A stretch of DNA of 64,000 bases from Pseudooceanicola nanhaiensis (GCF_020171315.1 NZ_JAIUZP010000001.1:372001-436000), one strand, 5' to 3'. Positions 34,285 to 43,601 are shown, counted from the stretch's first letter. A program made the numbers and translations. The notes: generated by a model not told the origin, from the letters alone.

Positions 34285-36606
34285 ATGAGCGATACCGTCG
34301 ATGACCCCAACATGAGCCCCCGAGATCTGGCCGAGCCGCTGCGCCGCGCCATTGGGGAACGCTACCTGACCTATGCCCTGTCCACGATCATGAACCGGGC
34401 GCTGCCCGATGCGCGCGACGGGCTCAAGCCGGTGCATCGGCGGATTCTCTACGCGATGCGCGAACTTCGGCTCAGCCCGACAAGCCGGTTCCGGAAGTCC
34501 TCCAAGATCTCCGGCGACGTGATGGGGAACTACCACCCGCACGGCGATGCGGCGATCTACGACGCCATGGCGCGCCTCGCGCAGGACTTCAACGTCCGCT
34601 ACCCGCTGGTGGACGGGCAGGGCAACTTCGGCAACATCGACGGCGACAACCCGGCCGCCAGCCGATACACCGAGGCCCGGCTGACTGCCGTGGCCGAGAT
34701 GATGATGGAAGGCCTGACCGAGAACGCGGTCGACTTCCGCGCCAACTACGACGGCACGCTGGAAGAGCCGGTGGTTCTGCCCGCCGCCTTCCCCAACCTG
34801 CTGGCCAACGGCTCCTCCGGGATCGCCGTGGGCATGGCCACGAACATCCCGCCGCACAATATCGCCGAGCTCTGCGATGCCTGCCTGCATCTGATCAAGA
34901 CGCCGGATGCACGCGACGACACGCTGCTGAACTTCATTCCCGGGCCCGACTTCCCCACCGGCGGCACGCTGGTGGAGCCGCCCGAGTCCATCGCCCAGTC
35001 CTATCGCACCGGGCGCGGCTCGTTCCGCCTACGCTCCAAGTGGGAGGTCGAGGACCTCGGCCGCGGCCAGTGGCAGATCGTCGTCACCGAGATCCCCTAC
35101 CAGGTCCAGAAGTCGAAGCTGATCGAGAAGATCGCCGAGCTGATCCAGACCAAGAAGATCCCGATCCTCGCCGACATCCGGGACGAGAGCGCCGACGACA
35201 TCCGCATGGTGCTGGAGCCGCGCACGCGGACCGTGGACCCCGAGGTCCTGATGTCCATGCTGTTCCGGAACTCCGACCTCGAGGTGAAGTTCTCGCTCAA
35301 CATGAACGTGCTGATCGACGGGCTGACGCCCAAGGTCTGCTCGCTCAAGGAGGTGCTGCGCGCCTTCCTCGACCATCGCCGCGACGTGCTGCTGCGCCGC
35401 TCGCAGCACCGGCTGGAGAAGATCGACCACCGGCTCGAAGTGCTGGAAGGCTTCATCATCGCCTTCCTGAACCTCGACCGGGTGATCGACATCATCCGCT
35501 ACGACGAGGATCCCAAGCGCGCCCTGATGGCCGAGGACTGGGACCGCAAGGTGGCCCGCGCCACCTCCGAGACGGATTACGTCTCGCCCCTCGCCGGTGG
35601 CCCGGTGGCGGAGGAAGACCAGGGCCTCACCGAGGTGCAGGCCGAGGCGATCCTCAACATGCGCCTGCGCTCGCTGCGCCGTCTCGAGGAGATGGAGCTG
35701 ATCCGCGAGCGTGACGAACTGATGGCCGAACGCGCCACCCTCGAGGACCTGCTGGAAAACGAGGACGTGCAATGGGCCCGGATCTCGGACCAGATGCGCG
35801 AGGTGAAGAAGACCTTCGGCCGCAACACGCCGCTCGGCGCGCGCCGCACCGTCCTCTCCGAGGCGGTGGAGGTCGAGGAGGTCCCGCTCGAGGCGATGAT
35901 CGACCGCGAGCCGATCACCGTGGTCTGCTCGCAGATGGGCTGGATCCGCGCCATGAAGGGCCATATCGCCCTCGACCAGGAGATGAAGTTCAAGGACGGC
36001 GACGGCCCGCGCTTCGCCTTCCACGCGGAGACGACCGACCGGCTGCTGGTCTTCGGCTCCAACGGGCGGTTCTACACGGTCTCCGCGGCGAACCTGCCCG
36101 GCGGCCGCGGTATGGGCGAGCCCCTGCGCCTGATGGTCGACCTGCCCAACGAGGCCGAGATCGTCGACATGTTCGCCCATGTCCCGGGCCGCCGCCTGCT
36201 GGTGGCTTCCACCGCCGGGGACGGTTTCGTGGTGCCGGAAGAGGACGTGCTGGCCCAGACCCGCTCGGGCAAGCAGGTGCTCAACGTGAAGGACAAGGTC
36301 CGGGCGCTGCTCTGCAAGCCGGTCTCGGGCGACACGGTCGCCTGCGTCGGCGAGAACCGCAAGGTGCTGGTCTTCCCGGTCGCCGAACTGCCCGAGATGG
36401 GCCGCGGCAAGGGCGTGCGCCTTCAGGCCTACCGCGACGGCGGCCTGTCGGATGCCACGACCTTCACGCTGGCCGACGGGCTCAGCTGGCACGACCCCGC
36501 GGGCCGCACCCGCACGGAAACCGACCTCGCGGAATGGGCAGGCAAACGCGCCTCCTCGGGCCGGATGGCGCCGCGCGGCTTCCCCCGCGACAACAAGTTC
36601 AACTGA
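34285..36606 (+). CDS. parC: DNA topoisomerase IV subunit A
   Basis: This 773-residue breakage-reunion subunit of topoisomerase IV, with ParE, decatenates daughter chromosomes. The quinolone-determining region is normal ([20 protein letters not shown], with Ser/Thr-type and acidic positions intact). The catalytic Tyr is in [10 protein letters not shown]. The tower and coiled-coil segments follow, and the C-terminal beta-pinwheel starts around residue 520 ([16 protein letters not shown]). The GyrA box QRRGGKG is absent; the reduced element [15 protein letters not shown] is seen instead, which supports ParC over GyrA. Its terminator follows directly. Confidence 0.96.
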   Translation: MSDTVDDPNMSPRDLAEPLRRAIGERYLTYALSTIMNRALPDARDGLKPVHRRILYAMRELRLSPTSRFRKSSKISGDVMGNYHPHGDAAIYDAMARLAQDFNVRYPLVDGQGNFGNIDGDNPAASRYTEARLTAVAEMMMEGLTENAVDFRANYDGTLEEPVVLPAAFPNLLANGSSGIAVGMATNIPPHNIAELCDACLHLIKTPDARDDTLLNFIPGPDFPTGGTLVEPPESIAQSYRTGRGSFRLRSKWEVEDLGRGQWQIVVTEIPYQVQKSKLIEKIAELIQTKKIPILADIRDESADDIRMVLEPRTRTVDPEVLMSMLFRNSDLEVKFSLNMNVLIDGLTPKVCSLKEVLRAFLDHRRDVLLRRSQHRLEKIDHRLEVLEGFIIAFLNLDRVIDIIRYDEDPKRALMAEDWDRKVARATSETDYVSPLAGGPVAEEDQGLTEVQAEAILNMRLRSLRRLEEMELIRERDELMAERATLEDLLENEDVQWARISDQMREVKKTFGRNTPLGARRTVLSEAVEVEEVPLEAMIDREPITVVCSQMGWIRAMKGHIALDQEMKFKDGDGPRFAFHAETTDRLLVFGSNGRFYTVSAANLPGGRGMGEPLRLMVDLPNEAEIVDMFAHVPGRRLLVASTAGDGFVVPEEDVLAQTRSGKQVLNVKDKVRALLCKPVSGDTVACVGENRKVLVFPVAELPEMGRGKGVRLQAYRDGGLSDATTFTLADGLSWHDPAGRTRTETDLAEWAGKRASSGRMAPRGFPRDNKFN

Positions 36607-36625
36607 ACCGTCACATGATCCGACA

Positions 36626-36650
36626 GGGGCCCCACGGGGCCCCTTCTTCT
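36626..36650 (+). terminator. Rho-independent terminator after parC
   Basis: An 8-bp stem, GGGGCCCC (36626-36633) with the same sequence at 36636-36643, is followed by TTCTTCT. Confidence 0.75.
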
Positions 36651-36664
36651 GTCCGGCACATCTC

Positions 36665-36692
36665 ATCCACTGTTCCCAAATATCCTCGGGGG
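36665..36692 (+). repeat. 3'-end mosaic repeat core, copy A (after parC)
   Basis: Reads CATCCACTGTTCCCAAATAT followed by CCTCGGGG. It shares the CATCCACTGTTC start with copy D and the AAATAt-C-CGGGG core with all copies. It begins 58 nt after the parC stop codon, on the same strand. Confidence 0.7.
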
Positions 36693-36784
36693 AGGGCGCG
36701 CAGCGCCCGGGGGCAGACAGCCCCCTCGGCGCTTTCCTCCGCGCCCCCCCCTCCGAGGTCTGGCACAACCGCTCCCCCCGAGCC

Positions 36785-36827
36785 GGAATTTTCGAAAACC
36801 CCGCCCCGTTTTCTTCGAAGAAAACGG
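36785..36827. repeat. Palindrome module of the mosaic repeat, copy A
   Basis: CGGAATTTTCGAAAA (36785-36799 region) is followed by a 22-bp perfect palindrome (36806-36827) centred on TTCGAA with CCG/CGG ends. The same two parts, in inverted order, occur at 60958-61002. Confidence 0.85.
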
Positions 36828-36864
36828 ACAGTCCCGCCACCGGGGCACCCGCCCTCCACCCGCG

Positions 36865-36915
36865 CCCAAGAATTTTAAGAAAAATTCTTGGGAAAAGTCT
36901 TTCAAAGACTTTTCC
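36865..36915. repeat. Two adjacent A+T-rich hairpins, copy A
   Basis: The first stem is CCCAAGAATTTT (36865-36876) with its complement at 36881-36892. The second is GGAAAAGTCTTT (36891-36902) with 36904-36915. Both modules recur near 49.6 and 60.9 kb in the opposite order. Confidence 0.85.
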
Positions 36916-37007
36916 GTGCGACCGGTGGGGCCGGGCGCTCCACAGCGGCGTAGACGGCCCGGCGAGGCTGCGCTATCACCGGCGCGAACGACAGAAAGGC
37001 GCCTTCC

Positions 37008-38357
37008 ATGTCCGGCCACGGTCCCAAGATCCCGATGACCTCGCACGCCTCCGGCCCGCTTTCGGGCGAGGCCCATGTGCCGGGCGACAAATCCATCAGC
37101 CACCGCTCGCTGATCCTCGGCGCGCTTTCCGTGGGCGAGACCCGGGTGACCGGCCTGCTGGAAGGGCAGGACGTTCTGGATACCGCCAAGGCGATGCAGG
37201 CCTTCGGCGCGCAGGTCGAACGCACCGAGGCAGGCGAATGGATCATCCAGGGCGTGGGCGTCGGCGGCTTTGCCGAGCCCGACCAGGTGATCGATTGCGG
37301 CAACTCGGGCACCGGGGTGCGGCTGATCATGGGCGCCATGGCGACCTCGCCGGTCACCGCCACCTTCACCGGGGACGCCAGCCTCAACAAGCGCCCCATG
37401 GCGCGGGTGACCGATCCGCTCGCGCTTTTCGGGGCGCAGGCCATGGGCCGCTCGGGCGGGCGGCTGCCCATGACGATCCAGGGCGCGGCCGATCCGATGC
37501 CGGTGCGCTACGTGGTGCCCGTGCCCTCGGCGCAGGTGAAATCCGCGGTGTTGCTGGCGGCGCTGAACGCCCCCGGCCAGACCGTCGTGATCGAGAAGGA
37601 AGCCACCCGCGACCATACCGAGCGGATGCTGGCAGGCTTCGGCGCCGAGATCACCACCGAGGTGACCGAGGAAGGCCGCGTCATCACCCTCACCGGCCAG
37701 CCGGAGCTGACCGGCCAGACCATCGTCGTGCCGCGCGATCCCTCCTCGGCCGCCTTCCCGGTCTGTGCCGCGCTGATCGTGCCCGGCTCGGACGTGCTGG
37801 TGCCCAACATCGGGCTCAACCCCACCCGCGCTGGCCTCTTCGAGACGCTGCGCGACATGGGTGCGGACCTGACCTACGAAAACCCGCGCGAAGAGGGCGG
37901 CGAACCCGTCGCCGATCTGCGCGCGCGCTATTCGCCGAACATGAAGGGCATCTCGGTGCCGCCCGAACGCGCCGCCTCGATGATCGACGAATACCCGATC
38001 CTCTCCGTCGTGGCCGCCTGCGCCACCGGCGTGACCGAGATGACCGGCGTCAAGGAACTGCGGGTCAAGGAAAGCGACCGGATCGACGCCATGGCCCGCG
38101 GCCTGCGGGCCTGCGGCGTGCAGGTCAAGGACGGCCCCGACTGGTGGAGCGTCGAGGGCATGGGGGCGGGCAACGTCCCCGGCGGCGCCACCTGCGAGAC
38201 CTTCCTCGACCACCGCATCGCCATGTCCTTCCTCTGCCTCGGCATGGCCTCCAAGGCGCCGGTCACGGTGGATGACGGCACGGCCATCGCCACCTCCTTC
38301 CCGATCTTCGGCCCGCTGATGACCCAGCTCGGCGCCAAGATCGACACCGCGGGCTGA
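37008..38357 (+). CDS. aroA: 3-phosphoshikimate 1-carboxyvinyltransferase (EPSP synthase)
   Basis: This 449-residue enzyme makes 5-enolpyruvylshikimate-3-phosphate from shikimate-3-phosphate and PEP, the sixth step of the shikimate pathway. Motifs are [86 protein letters not shown] and LDHRIAMSF. Overall similarity is to class II enzymes, including Agrobacterium CP4. However, the position equivalent to CP4 Ala100 is Gly (NSGT), as in glyphosate-sensitive enzymes. It heads the aroA-membrane protein-cmk operon. Confidence 0.96.
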   Translation: MSGHGPKIPMTSHASGPLSGEAHVPGDKSISHRSLILGALSVGETRVTGLLEGQDVLDTAKAMQAFGAQVERTEAGEWIIQGVGVGGFAEPDQVIDCGNSGTGVRLIMGAMATSPVTATFTGDASLNKRPMARVTDPLALFGAQAMGRSGGRLPMTIQGAADPMPVRYVVPVPSAQVKSAVLLAALNAPGQTVVIEKEATRDHTERMLAGFGAEITTEVTEEGRVITLTGQPELTGQTIVVPRDPSSAAFPVCAALIVPGSDVLVPNIGLNPTRAGLFETLRDMGADLTYENPREEGGEPVADLRARYSPNMKGISVPPERAASMIDEYPILSVVAACATGVTEMTGVKELRVKESDRIDAMARGLRACGVQVKDGPDWWSVEGMGAGNVPGGATCETFLDHRIAMSFLCLGMASKAPVTVDDGTAIATSFPIFGPLMTQLGAKIDTAG

Positions 38358-38360
38358 GCC

Positions 38361-38900
38361 TTGCTGCGCTGGAACCGCATCCGCTTCCTCGGCGAGGCGC
38401 TGGTGGTGCTGGCGCTGCTCGCGGCGGCCAATGTCTTCTGGACCGTGCCGCATCTGTCGCCGGTGGTGGAGGGGATCACCCTGCGCCCCTTCGACATGCG
38501 CCTCGGGCGCTATGATGCCGACGACGCGCGGATGTACCTGCGCGCGCTTGGCCCCGAGGGGATTTCCTTCTACCGCAACGTGCAGCTGACGCTGGACCTC
38601 TTCCTGCCGGCCGCCATCTTTACCGCGGCGGCGCTCGCGGCGCGGGCCTTCTATGCCCGCCCTATCCGCCGCGCCGTGATCTGCCTTGCCATCGCGGCGG
38701 CGGGGGCGGACTACCTCGAAAATGCCGCGCTGGCGCACCTGCTGGAAATGGGCCCGGCAGAGCTGACCTCCGGCATCGTGGACCCGGCCTCGGTGCTGAC
38801 GCGGATCAAGCTGGTGCTCTACCTGCTGACGGCGCTGGCGCTGCTGCCCGGCGCGCTGCTGTCGGCGGGCGAGGCCTTCGACAAGTGGAGACAATCGTGA
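38361..38900 (+). CDS. Membrane protein of unknown function
   Basis: This 179-residue protein has four hydrophobic helices ([69 protein letters not shown]). The [15 protein letters not shown] stretch after helix 3 is a conserved-looking motif, but the family is not recognised. The start is TTG, 3 nt after the aroA stop codon, and no good ribosome site is present, so it probably depends on coupling to aroA. It overlaps cmk by 4 nt (GTGA). Confidence 0.75.
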   Translation: MLRWNRIRFLGEALVVLALLAAANVFWTVPHLSPVVEGITLRPFDMRLGRYDADDARMYLRALGPEGISFYRNVQLTLDLFLPAAIFTAAALAARAFYARPIRRAVICLAIAAAGADYLENAALAHLLEMGPAELTSGIVDPASVLTRIKLVLYLLTALALLPGALLSAGEAFDKWRQS

Positions 38901-39517
38901 CCGACCTGACCCCTTTCACCATCGCCATCGACGGGCCTGCCGCCGCGGGCAAGGGCACGATCTCCAAGGCCGTGGCGGAACGTCTCGGCGTCGCGCATCT
39001 GGACACCGGGCTGCTCTACCGCGCCACCGGCAAGCGCGTGACACTGGGGGAGGCGCCGCTGGAGGCCGCCGAGAAGCTGACCGCCGAGGACCTCAAGGCG
39101 ACTGACCTGCGCACCCCCGCCGTGGCACAGGCCGCCTCCCGCGTGGCCTCGATCCCCGAGGTGCGTGCGGCGCTGGTGGATTTCCAGCGCGCCTTTGCCC
39201 GCCGTGCGGGCGGGGCCGTTCTGGACGGGCGCGACATCGGCACGGTGATCTGCCCCGAGGCCGAGGTGAAGCTCTTCGTCACCGCCTCCGACGCCGTCCG
39301 CGCCGGGCGCCGCTACCGCGAACTGATCGCGGGCGGCCACGCGGTGACCGAGGAGGAGGTGCTGGCCGACCTGCGCGAACGCGATGCCCGTGACAGCGAA
39401 CGCGACACGGCCCCGCTGCGGCCCGCCGAGGATGCCGTCGTGCTGGACACCTCCGAGATGGAGATCGAGGCCGCCGTGGCCGAGGCCCTGCGCCTGATCG
39501 CCGCCCGCCGCGGCTGA
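38897..39517 (+). CDS. cmk: Cytidylate kinase
   Basis: This 206-residue CMP/dCMP kinase has the P-loop [17 protein letters not shown], the substrate-binding [12 protein letters not shown], and the LID/NMP elements [15 protein letters not shown] and [36 protein letters not shown] provides the catalytic arginines. The GTG at 38897 is preferred because it overlaps the preceding stop codon as GTGA and has GGAG six nt upstream; a GTG at 38885 is possible. It is followed by a terminator and not by rpsA, which often follows cmk in proteobacteria. Confidence 0.95.
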   Translation: MTDLTPFTIAIDGPAAAGKGTISKAVAERLGVAHLDTGLLYRATGKRVTLGEAPLEAAEKLTAEDLKATDLRTPAVAQAASRVASIPEVRAALVDFQRAFARRAGGAVLDGRDIGTVICPEAEVKLFVTASDAVRAGRRYRELIAGGHAVTEEEVLADLRERDARDSERDTAPLRPAEDAVVLDTSEMEIEAAVAEALRLIAARRG

Positions 39518-39546
39518 TCCCGGCGAAAGTGCCGAAAAAGGAAAGC

Positions 39547-39574
39547 AAAACGGGCCTCTCGGGGCCCGTTTTCG
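39547..39574 (+). terminator. Rho-independent terminator after cmk
   Basis: A 10-bp stem, AAAACGGGCC (39547-39556) with GGCCCGTTTT (39563-39572), has a T-rich end. It can work in both directions. Confidence 0.88.
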
Positions 39575-39665
39575 TTGTTTGAACCGGCAGGCTCGTCTAT
39601 CCTGACAAGGCAGGGCCACAATCGGCAGATAGACCGGGCCCGCATGGCGAGAGCAGGAGCCAGAC

Positions 39666-41144
39666 ATGAACGCGACGACACCCGCGACGTCTCCGCTGGA
39701 GGCGACCCGCGCGGCGGAAGCCATTCCGCCGGTGGTGCTGGTCTGTGATCTGGACGGCACGCTGATCCGCTCCGACATGCTGGACGAGACCTTCTGGGCC
39801 GCGCTTTCGGTCGACTGGCGCAGTTTCTTCGGGGCGGTGGGCGCACTGGCCCGGGGGCGTGCCGCGCTCAAGGCCTATCTCGCGGGCCGTGTCGACGTCG
39901 ACCCCGCCACCTTGCCCTACGTCGCGCCTGTGCTGGAACGCCTGCGCGCACATCGCGCGGCGGGCGGGCGCACGGCGCTGGTGACGGCGGCGGATGCACA
40001 GGTGGCGCAGGCCATCGCCGATCACCTCGGCCTCTTCGACGAGGTCCATGGCTCGGACGGCACGAACAACCTCAAGGGCCCGGCCAAGGCGGCCTTCCTC
40101 GCCGATCATTTCGGGGCAGGGGCCTATGACTACATCGGCGATGCCCCGGCCGACCTGCCGGTCTGGGCGGGCGCGCGCGCAGCGGTGACCGTCGGCGCCG
40201 ATCCCGCGCTCAGGGCCCGCGTCGTGACGCAGGGCGGGCCGGTGACCCATATCGACCAGCCCCAGCCCGGCGCGCGTCTGGCGCTGAAGGCGATGCGCCC
40301 GCACCAGTGGCTGAAGAACGTGCTGATCTTCCTGCCGCTGCTGGCGGCCCATGCGCTGTCCCTCACGACGCTGGTGCAGACGCTGCTGGCCTTCGCCTGC
40401 TTCAGCCTGACCGCCTCGGGCGTCTACGTGCTGAACGACCTGCTCGACCTCTCCGCCGACCGCGCGCATCCGCGCAAGCGCCGCAGGCCCTTCGCCTCGG
40501 GTGACCTGCCGCTGCGCCGGGGCATGGCGCTGATGCCCGCGCTCTTCGGCGCGGCCTTGCTGATCGCGCTGCTGCTGGGGCCGCTCTTCCTTGCGGTGAT
40601 GCTGGTCTATTTCGTCACCACCATGGCCTATTCCATGTGGCTCAAGCGGCGCGCGGTGATCGATATCTGCGTGCTGGCCGGTCTCTATACCCTGCGCATC
40701 GTCGCGGGCGGGGCGGCGGCGGACATTCCGCTCTCGGTCTGGCTGCTGGCCTTCTCGACCTTCTTCTTCTTCTCCCTCGCTGCGGTGAAGCGGCAGGCAG
40801 AGCTGCGCGACACGCTGATGGCGGGCGGCGAGAAGGCGGCGGGACGCGGCTACGAGGTGGGCGACCTCGAGATCGTGACCATGATGGCGCTCGCCTCGGG
40901 CTACGTCGCGGTGCTGGTGATGACGCTCTACGTCAACGCGCCCAATGTCACCGCGCTCTATACCGCGCCGCAGGCGCTCTGGGGCATCTGCGCGGTGCTG
41001 CTCTACTGGATCAGCCGCATGGTGATGCTGACGCATAGGGGCCGGATGCATGACGATCCGGTCGTCTTCGCCGCCACCGACCGGGTAAGCCAGATCTCCT
41101 TCCTTGCCTGCCTTGCCTTCTTCATCGCCGGGGCGCAGCTGTGA
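39666..41144 (+). CDS. HAD-UbiA fusion: polyprenyl-phosphate phosphoribosyltransferase (DPPR synthase-like)
   Basis: This 492-residue fusion protein has two parts. Residues 20-190 are a HAD phosphatase: CDLDGTLIRSD (Asp28, Asp30), LVTAAD (Thr107), Lys137 and YIGDAPADLP. Residues 205-492 are a UbiA-fold membrane transferase with about eight helices. It contains MRPHQWLKNVLIFLPLL, NDLLDLSADRAHPRKRRRPF (Asp258, Asp261, Asp265) and VIDICVLAGLYTLRIVAGG. The UbiA half closely matches mycobacterial Rv3806c, which joins PRPP to decaprenyl phosphate. By inference, the HAD half could remove the 5-phosphate in the next step. It starts a four-gene overlapping operon with GtrA, DprE1-like and DprE2-like genes. 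Confidence 0.9.
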   Translation: MNATTPATSPLEATRAAEAIPPVVLVCDLDGTLIRSDMLDETFWAALSVDWRSFFGAVGALARGRAALKAYLAGRVDVDPATLPYVAPVLERLRAHRAAGGRTALVTAADAQVAQAIADHLGLFDEVHGSDGTNNLKGPAKAAFLADHFGAGAYDYIGDAPADLPVWAGARAAVTVGADPALRARVVTQGGPVTHIDQPQPGARLALKAMRPHQWLKNVLIFLPLLAAHALSLTTLVQTLLAFACFSLTASGVYVLNDLLDLSADRAHPRKRRRPFASGDLPLRRGMALMPALFGAALLIALLLGPLFLAVMLVYFVTTMAYSMWLKRRAVIDICVLAGLYTLRIVAGGAAADIPLSVWLLAFSTFFFFSLAAVKRQAELRDTLMAGGEKAAGRGYEVGDLEIVTMMALASGYVAVLVMTLYVNAPNVTALYTAPQALWGICAVLLYWISRMVMLTHRGRMHDDPVVFAATDRVSQISFLACLAFFIAGAQL

Positions 41145-41554
41145 GCGGGCTGCGGCTGGTCGCGGTCTATGCCGCCTTCGCGGTGCTGGCGACGCTGGCC
41201 AACCTTGCCGCGCAGCGCGCGGTGCTGGGGCTGACCGGGCCATGGGGCTACTGGGCGGCCCTGATCACCGGCACCGGTATCGGGCTGGTGGTGAAATACC
41301 TCCTCGACAAGCGCTACATCTTCGTCGACCGCGCCACGGGGCTGGCGGCGCATTCGAAACGGTTCTCGCTCTACACCCTCATGGGGGTCGCCACGACGGC
41401 GATCTTCTGGGGGTTGGAGAGCCTCTTCTGGTACCTCTTCGCCACCGATACCGCGCGGGAGGCGGGGGCGATCCTCGGCCTCGCCATCGGCTACGTGGTG
41501 AAATACCGGCTCGACCGGGCCTATGTCTTCACCTCCGACCGGAGGCTGGCATGA
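41141..41554 (+). CDS. GtrA-family membrane protein
   Basis: This 137-residue protein has four transmembrane helices and the GtrA signature (VVKYLLDKRYIF after helix 2, and GYVVKYRLDRAYVF at the end). GtrA proteins assist flipping of polyprenyl-linked sugars or recruit enzymes that use them. The mycobacterial relative Rv3789 belongs to the arabinan pathway. GTG start at 41141 overlaps the preceding stop as GTGA; its own stop overlaps the next start as ATGA. Confidence 0.92.
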   Translation: MSGLRLVAVYAAFAVLATLANLAAQRAVLGLTGPWGYWAALITGTGIGLVVKYLLDKRYIFVDRATGLAAHSKRFSLYTLMGVATTAIFWGLESLFWYLFATDTAREAGAILGLAIGYVVKYRLDRAYVFTSDRRLA

Positions 41555-42867
41555 GGCGCGAACTCTCTGGCTGGGGCCGCGTCCCCCGCACCGACTGCGC
41601 GGTGATTGCCCCCCGGGACGAGGCCGCCCTGCGTGCTGCCATCGCCACCGGCCCGGTGATCGCGCGCGGCAACGGGCGCGCCTATGGCGATGCCGCCACC
41701 CAGAGCCGCGGCACGATCGAGATGCGCCATTTCAACCGCCTCCTCGCCTTCGATCCCGAGACCGGGCAGGTGGAGGCGGAGGCCGGTGTCCTGCTGGCCG
41801 ACCTGATCGAGGCCTTCCTGCCGCGCGGCTGGTTTCCATGGGTCACGCCGGGCACCAAGTTCGTCACCCTCGGCGGGGCCATTGCGGCCGATGTGCATGG
41901 CAAGAACCACCGCCGCGACGGGGCATTCCGCAGCTGCCTCGACTGGGTCGAGGTGATGCAGCAGGACGGCAGCGTGGTGCGGGCCGAACCGGGCGATGAC
42001 CTCTTCGAATGGACCGTTGGCGGCATGGGGCTGACCGGGGTGATCCTGCGGGCGGGCCTTCGGCTGCGCCCGGTGTCCACCGGCTGGATCCGCCAGCAGA
42101 TGGTGCCCGCCCCCGATCTCGCCACGGCGATGGAGGTCTTCGAGCGCGACACCGGCACCTATGCGGTGGCGTGGTTCGATTGCCTCGGGCAGGGGGCCAG
42201 CCTGGGGCGGTCGCTGGTCATGCTGGGCGATCACGCCACGCCCGAGGACCTGGGCGAGGCACAGCGCGCAGCCCCCTTCAACATCCCGCGCCGGCGGCGG
42301 CTGAAGGTGCCGATGGATGCGCCTGCCTTTGCGCTCAACCGCTTCACGCTCAAGGCCTTCAACGCGCTCTACTGGCGGGCGGGCCTGCGCAAGGCGGGCG
42401 AGAGCCTCGTGGACTGGGACAGTTACTTCTACCCGCTCGACACGATTGACGAGTGGAACCGCATTTATGGCCGCCCCGGTTTCGCGCAGTTCCAATGCGT
42501 GCTGCCGCTGGCGACCGCCCGGCCCGGGCTGGAGGCGCTGCTCAAGGCGATCTCCGCCTCGGGGCAGGGCTCCTTCCTCGCCGTGCTGAAACGGCTGGGC
42601 GCACAGGAAAGCCGCTTCTCCTTCCCGATGGAGGGCTACACGCTGGCGCTCGACTTCCCCGTCTCGCCCAAGGCGCTGCAGCTGCTGGAGCGGCTGGACG
42701 CGATCACCGTGGATCACGGCGGGCGGTTCTACCTCGCCAAGGACAGCCGGCTGCGGTCGGATACATTGCGCGCCAGCGACCCGCGGGTCGGCGCCTTCGT
42801 CGAGATGCGCGAAACCGGGCCGCGCTATCGCTTCGCCTCCGGGCAGTCGGAAAGGATCGGCATATGA
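41551..42867 (+). CDS. dprE1: DprE1-like FAD-dependent oxidase (decaprenylphosphoryl-ribose 2'-oxidase family)
   Basis: This 438-residue flavoprotein of the VAO/GlcD FAD-binding type is collinear with mycobacterial DprE1. It has SGWGR, ARGNGRAYGDAA, GTKFVTLGGAIAADVHGKNH (His116-Gly-Lys-Asn-His), WTVGGMGLTGVILRA, SYFYPLDTIDEWNRIYG, and YLAKDSR (Lys397). DprE1 oxidises the 2'-OH of polyprenyl-phosphoryl-ribose to the keto form. The benzothiazinone-target cysteine (Cys387 in M. tuberculosis) is Ala366 here. Overlaps on both sides (ATGA) couple it to the GtrA and DprE2-like genes. Confidence 0.93.
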   Translation: MRRELSGWGRVPRTDCAVIAPRDEAALRAAIATGPVIARGNGRAYGDAATQSRGTIEMRHFNRLLAFDPETGQVEAEAGVLLADLIEAFLPRGWFPWVTPGTKFVTLGGAIAADVHGKNHRRDGAFRSCLDWVEVMQQDGSVVRAEPGDDLFEWTVGGMGLTGVILRAGLRLRPVSTGWIRQQMVPAPDLATAMEVFERDTGTYAVAWFDCLGQGASLGRSLVMLGDHATPEDLGEAQRAAPFNIPRRRRLKVPMDAPAFALNRFTLKAFNALYWRAGLRKAGESLVDWDSYFYPLDTIDEWNRIYGRPGFAQFQCVLPLATARPGLEALLKAISASGQGSFLAVLKRLGAQESRFSFPMEGYTLALDFPVSPKALQLLERLDAITVDHGGRFYLAKDSRLRSDTLRASDPRVGAFVEMRETGPRYRFASGQSERIGI

Positions 42868-43601
42868 GCAACGGAACCCTCCTCGTCCTCGGCGGGCGGT
42901 CTGACATCGGGCTGGCCACAGCGCGGGCCTTCGCAGCTGCGGGCTGGGACGTGCAACTGGCCGCCCGCGACGCCGCGACGCTGGAGCCGGAGGCCCGCGA
43001 CATCGCCCTGCGCCACGGGGTCACCGCGACCTGTCACGAGATGGACGCCACCGACCTCGACAGTCACGCCGCCTTCTATGACGCGCTCAGCCCCTTCCCG
43101 CAGGTGGTCGTCTGCGCCGTGGGCGCGCTTGGCGATCAGGCGCGGGACGAGGCCGATGTCGCCTCTGCCACCGCCGTGATGCGCGCGAATTTCGAGGGCC
43201 CTGCCAGTCTGCTGGCCCATGCCGCCAACCGGATGGAGGGATCGGGCACCAGCACGATCGTCGGCATCTCCTCCGTCGCGGGCGACCGGGGCCGGGCGTC
43301 GAACTACATCTACGGCAGCGCCAAGGCGGGGTTCACCGCCTACCTCTCGGGGTTGCGCAACCGGATGACCGGCAAGGGCGTCCACGTGGTGACGGTGAAA
43401 CCCGGCTTCGTGGCAACCCGCATGACCGAGGGCATGGACCTGCCGCCCGCGCTGACCGCCACGCCCGAGGCGCTCGGACAGGCGATCTTCACCGCCGTCG
43501 CCAAGCAGCGTGACGTGGTCTACGTCAAGCCGATCTGGCGCCTCGTCATGGCGGTGATCCGGGCGATCCCCGAGGCGCTCTTCAAGAAGATGTCGATCTG
43601 A
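42864..43601 (+). CDS. dprE2: DprE2-like SDR (2'-keto reductase)
   Basis: This 245-residue SDR has the DprE2-type cofactor motif VLGGRSDIGLATA rather than a classical TGxxxGIG. It continues with GALGDQARDEADV, ISSVAGDRGRASNYIYGSAKAGF (Tyr and Lys of the active site) and the C-terminal amphipathic helix VIRAIPEALFKKMSI. That end is close to the mycobacterial RHIPRSIFRKLPI. With DprE1 it completes epimerisation of ribose to arabinose on the lipid carrier, using NADH. It is the last gene of the operon, followed by a terminator. Confidence 0.93.
   Translation: MSNGTLLVLGGRSDIGLATARAFAAAGWDVQLAARDAATLEPEARDIALRHGVTATCHEMDATDLDSHAAFYDALSPFPQVVVCAVGALGDQARDEADVASATAVMRANFEGPASLLAHAANRMEGSGTSTIVGISSVAGDRGRASNYIYGSAKAGFTAYLSGLRNRMTGKGVHVVTVKPGFVATRMTEGMDLPPALTATPEALGQAIFTAVAKQRDVVYVKPIWRLVMAVIRAIPEALFKKMSI

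Larger units (their letters stand above)
36607..37007. other. Intergenic region parC-aroA with mosaic repeats
   Basis: This 401-nt gap contains the parC terminator, a 3'-end mosaic repeat core at 36665-36692, a palindrome and TTTTCGAAAA inverted repeat at 36785-36827, and two A+T-rich hairpins at 36865-36915. The aroA promoter must lie in or after these. No gene is supported. Confidence 0.7.

Noticed and set aside
34285..36606. GyrA instead of ParC
   Set aside because: The complete GyrA box is missing and the length and C-terminal domain fit ParC; this distinction still rests on reading motifs by eye.
39666..41144. A ubiquinone-pathway UbiA (4-hydroxybenzoate transferase)
   Set aside because: The NDxxDxxxDRxHPxKRxRP pattern, the HAD fusion and the DprE1/DprE2 partners fit DPPR synthase rather than ubiquinone synthesis.
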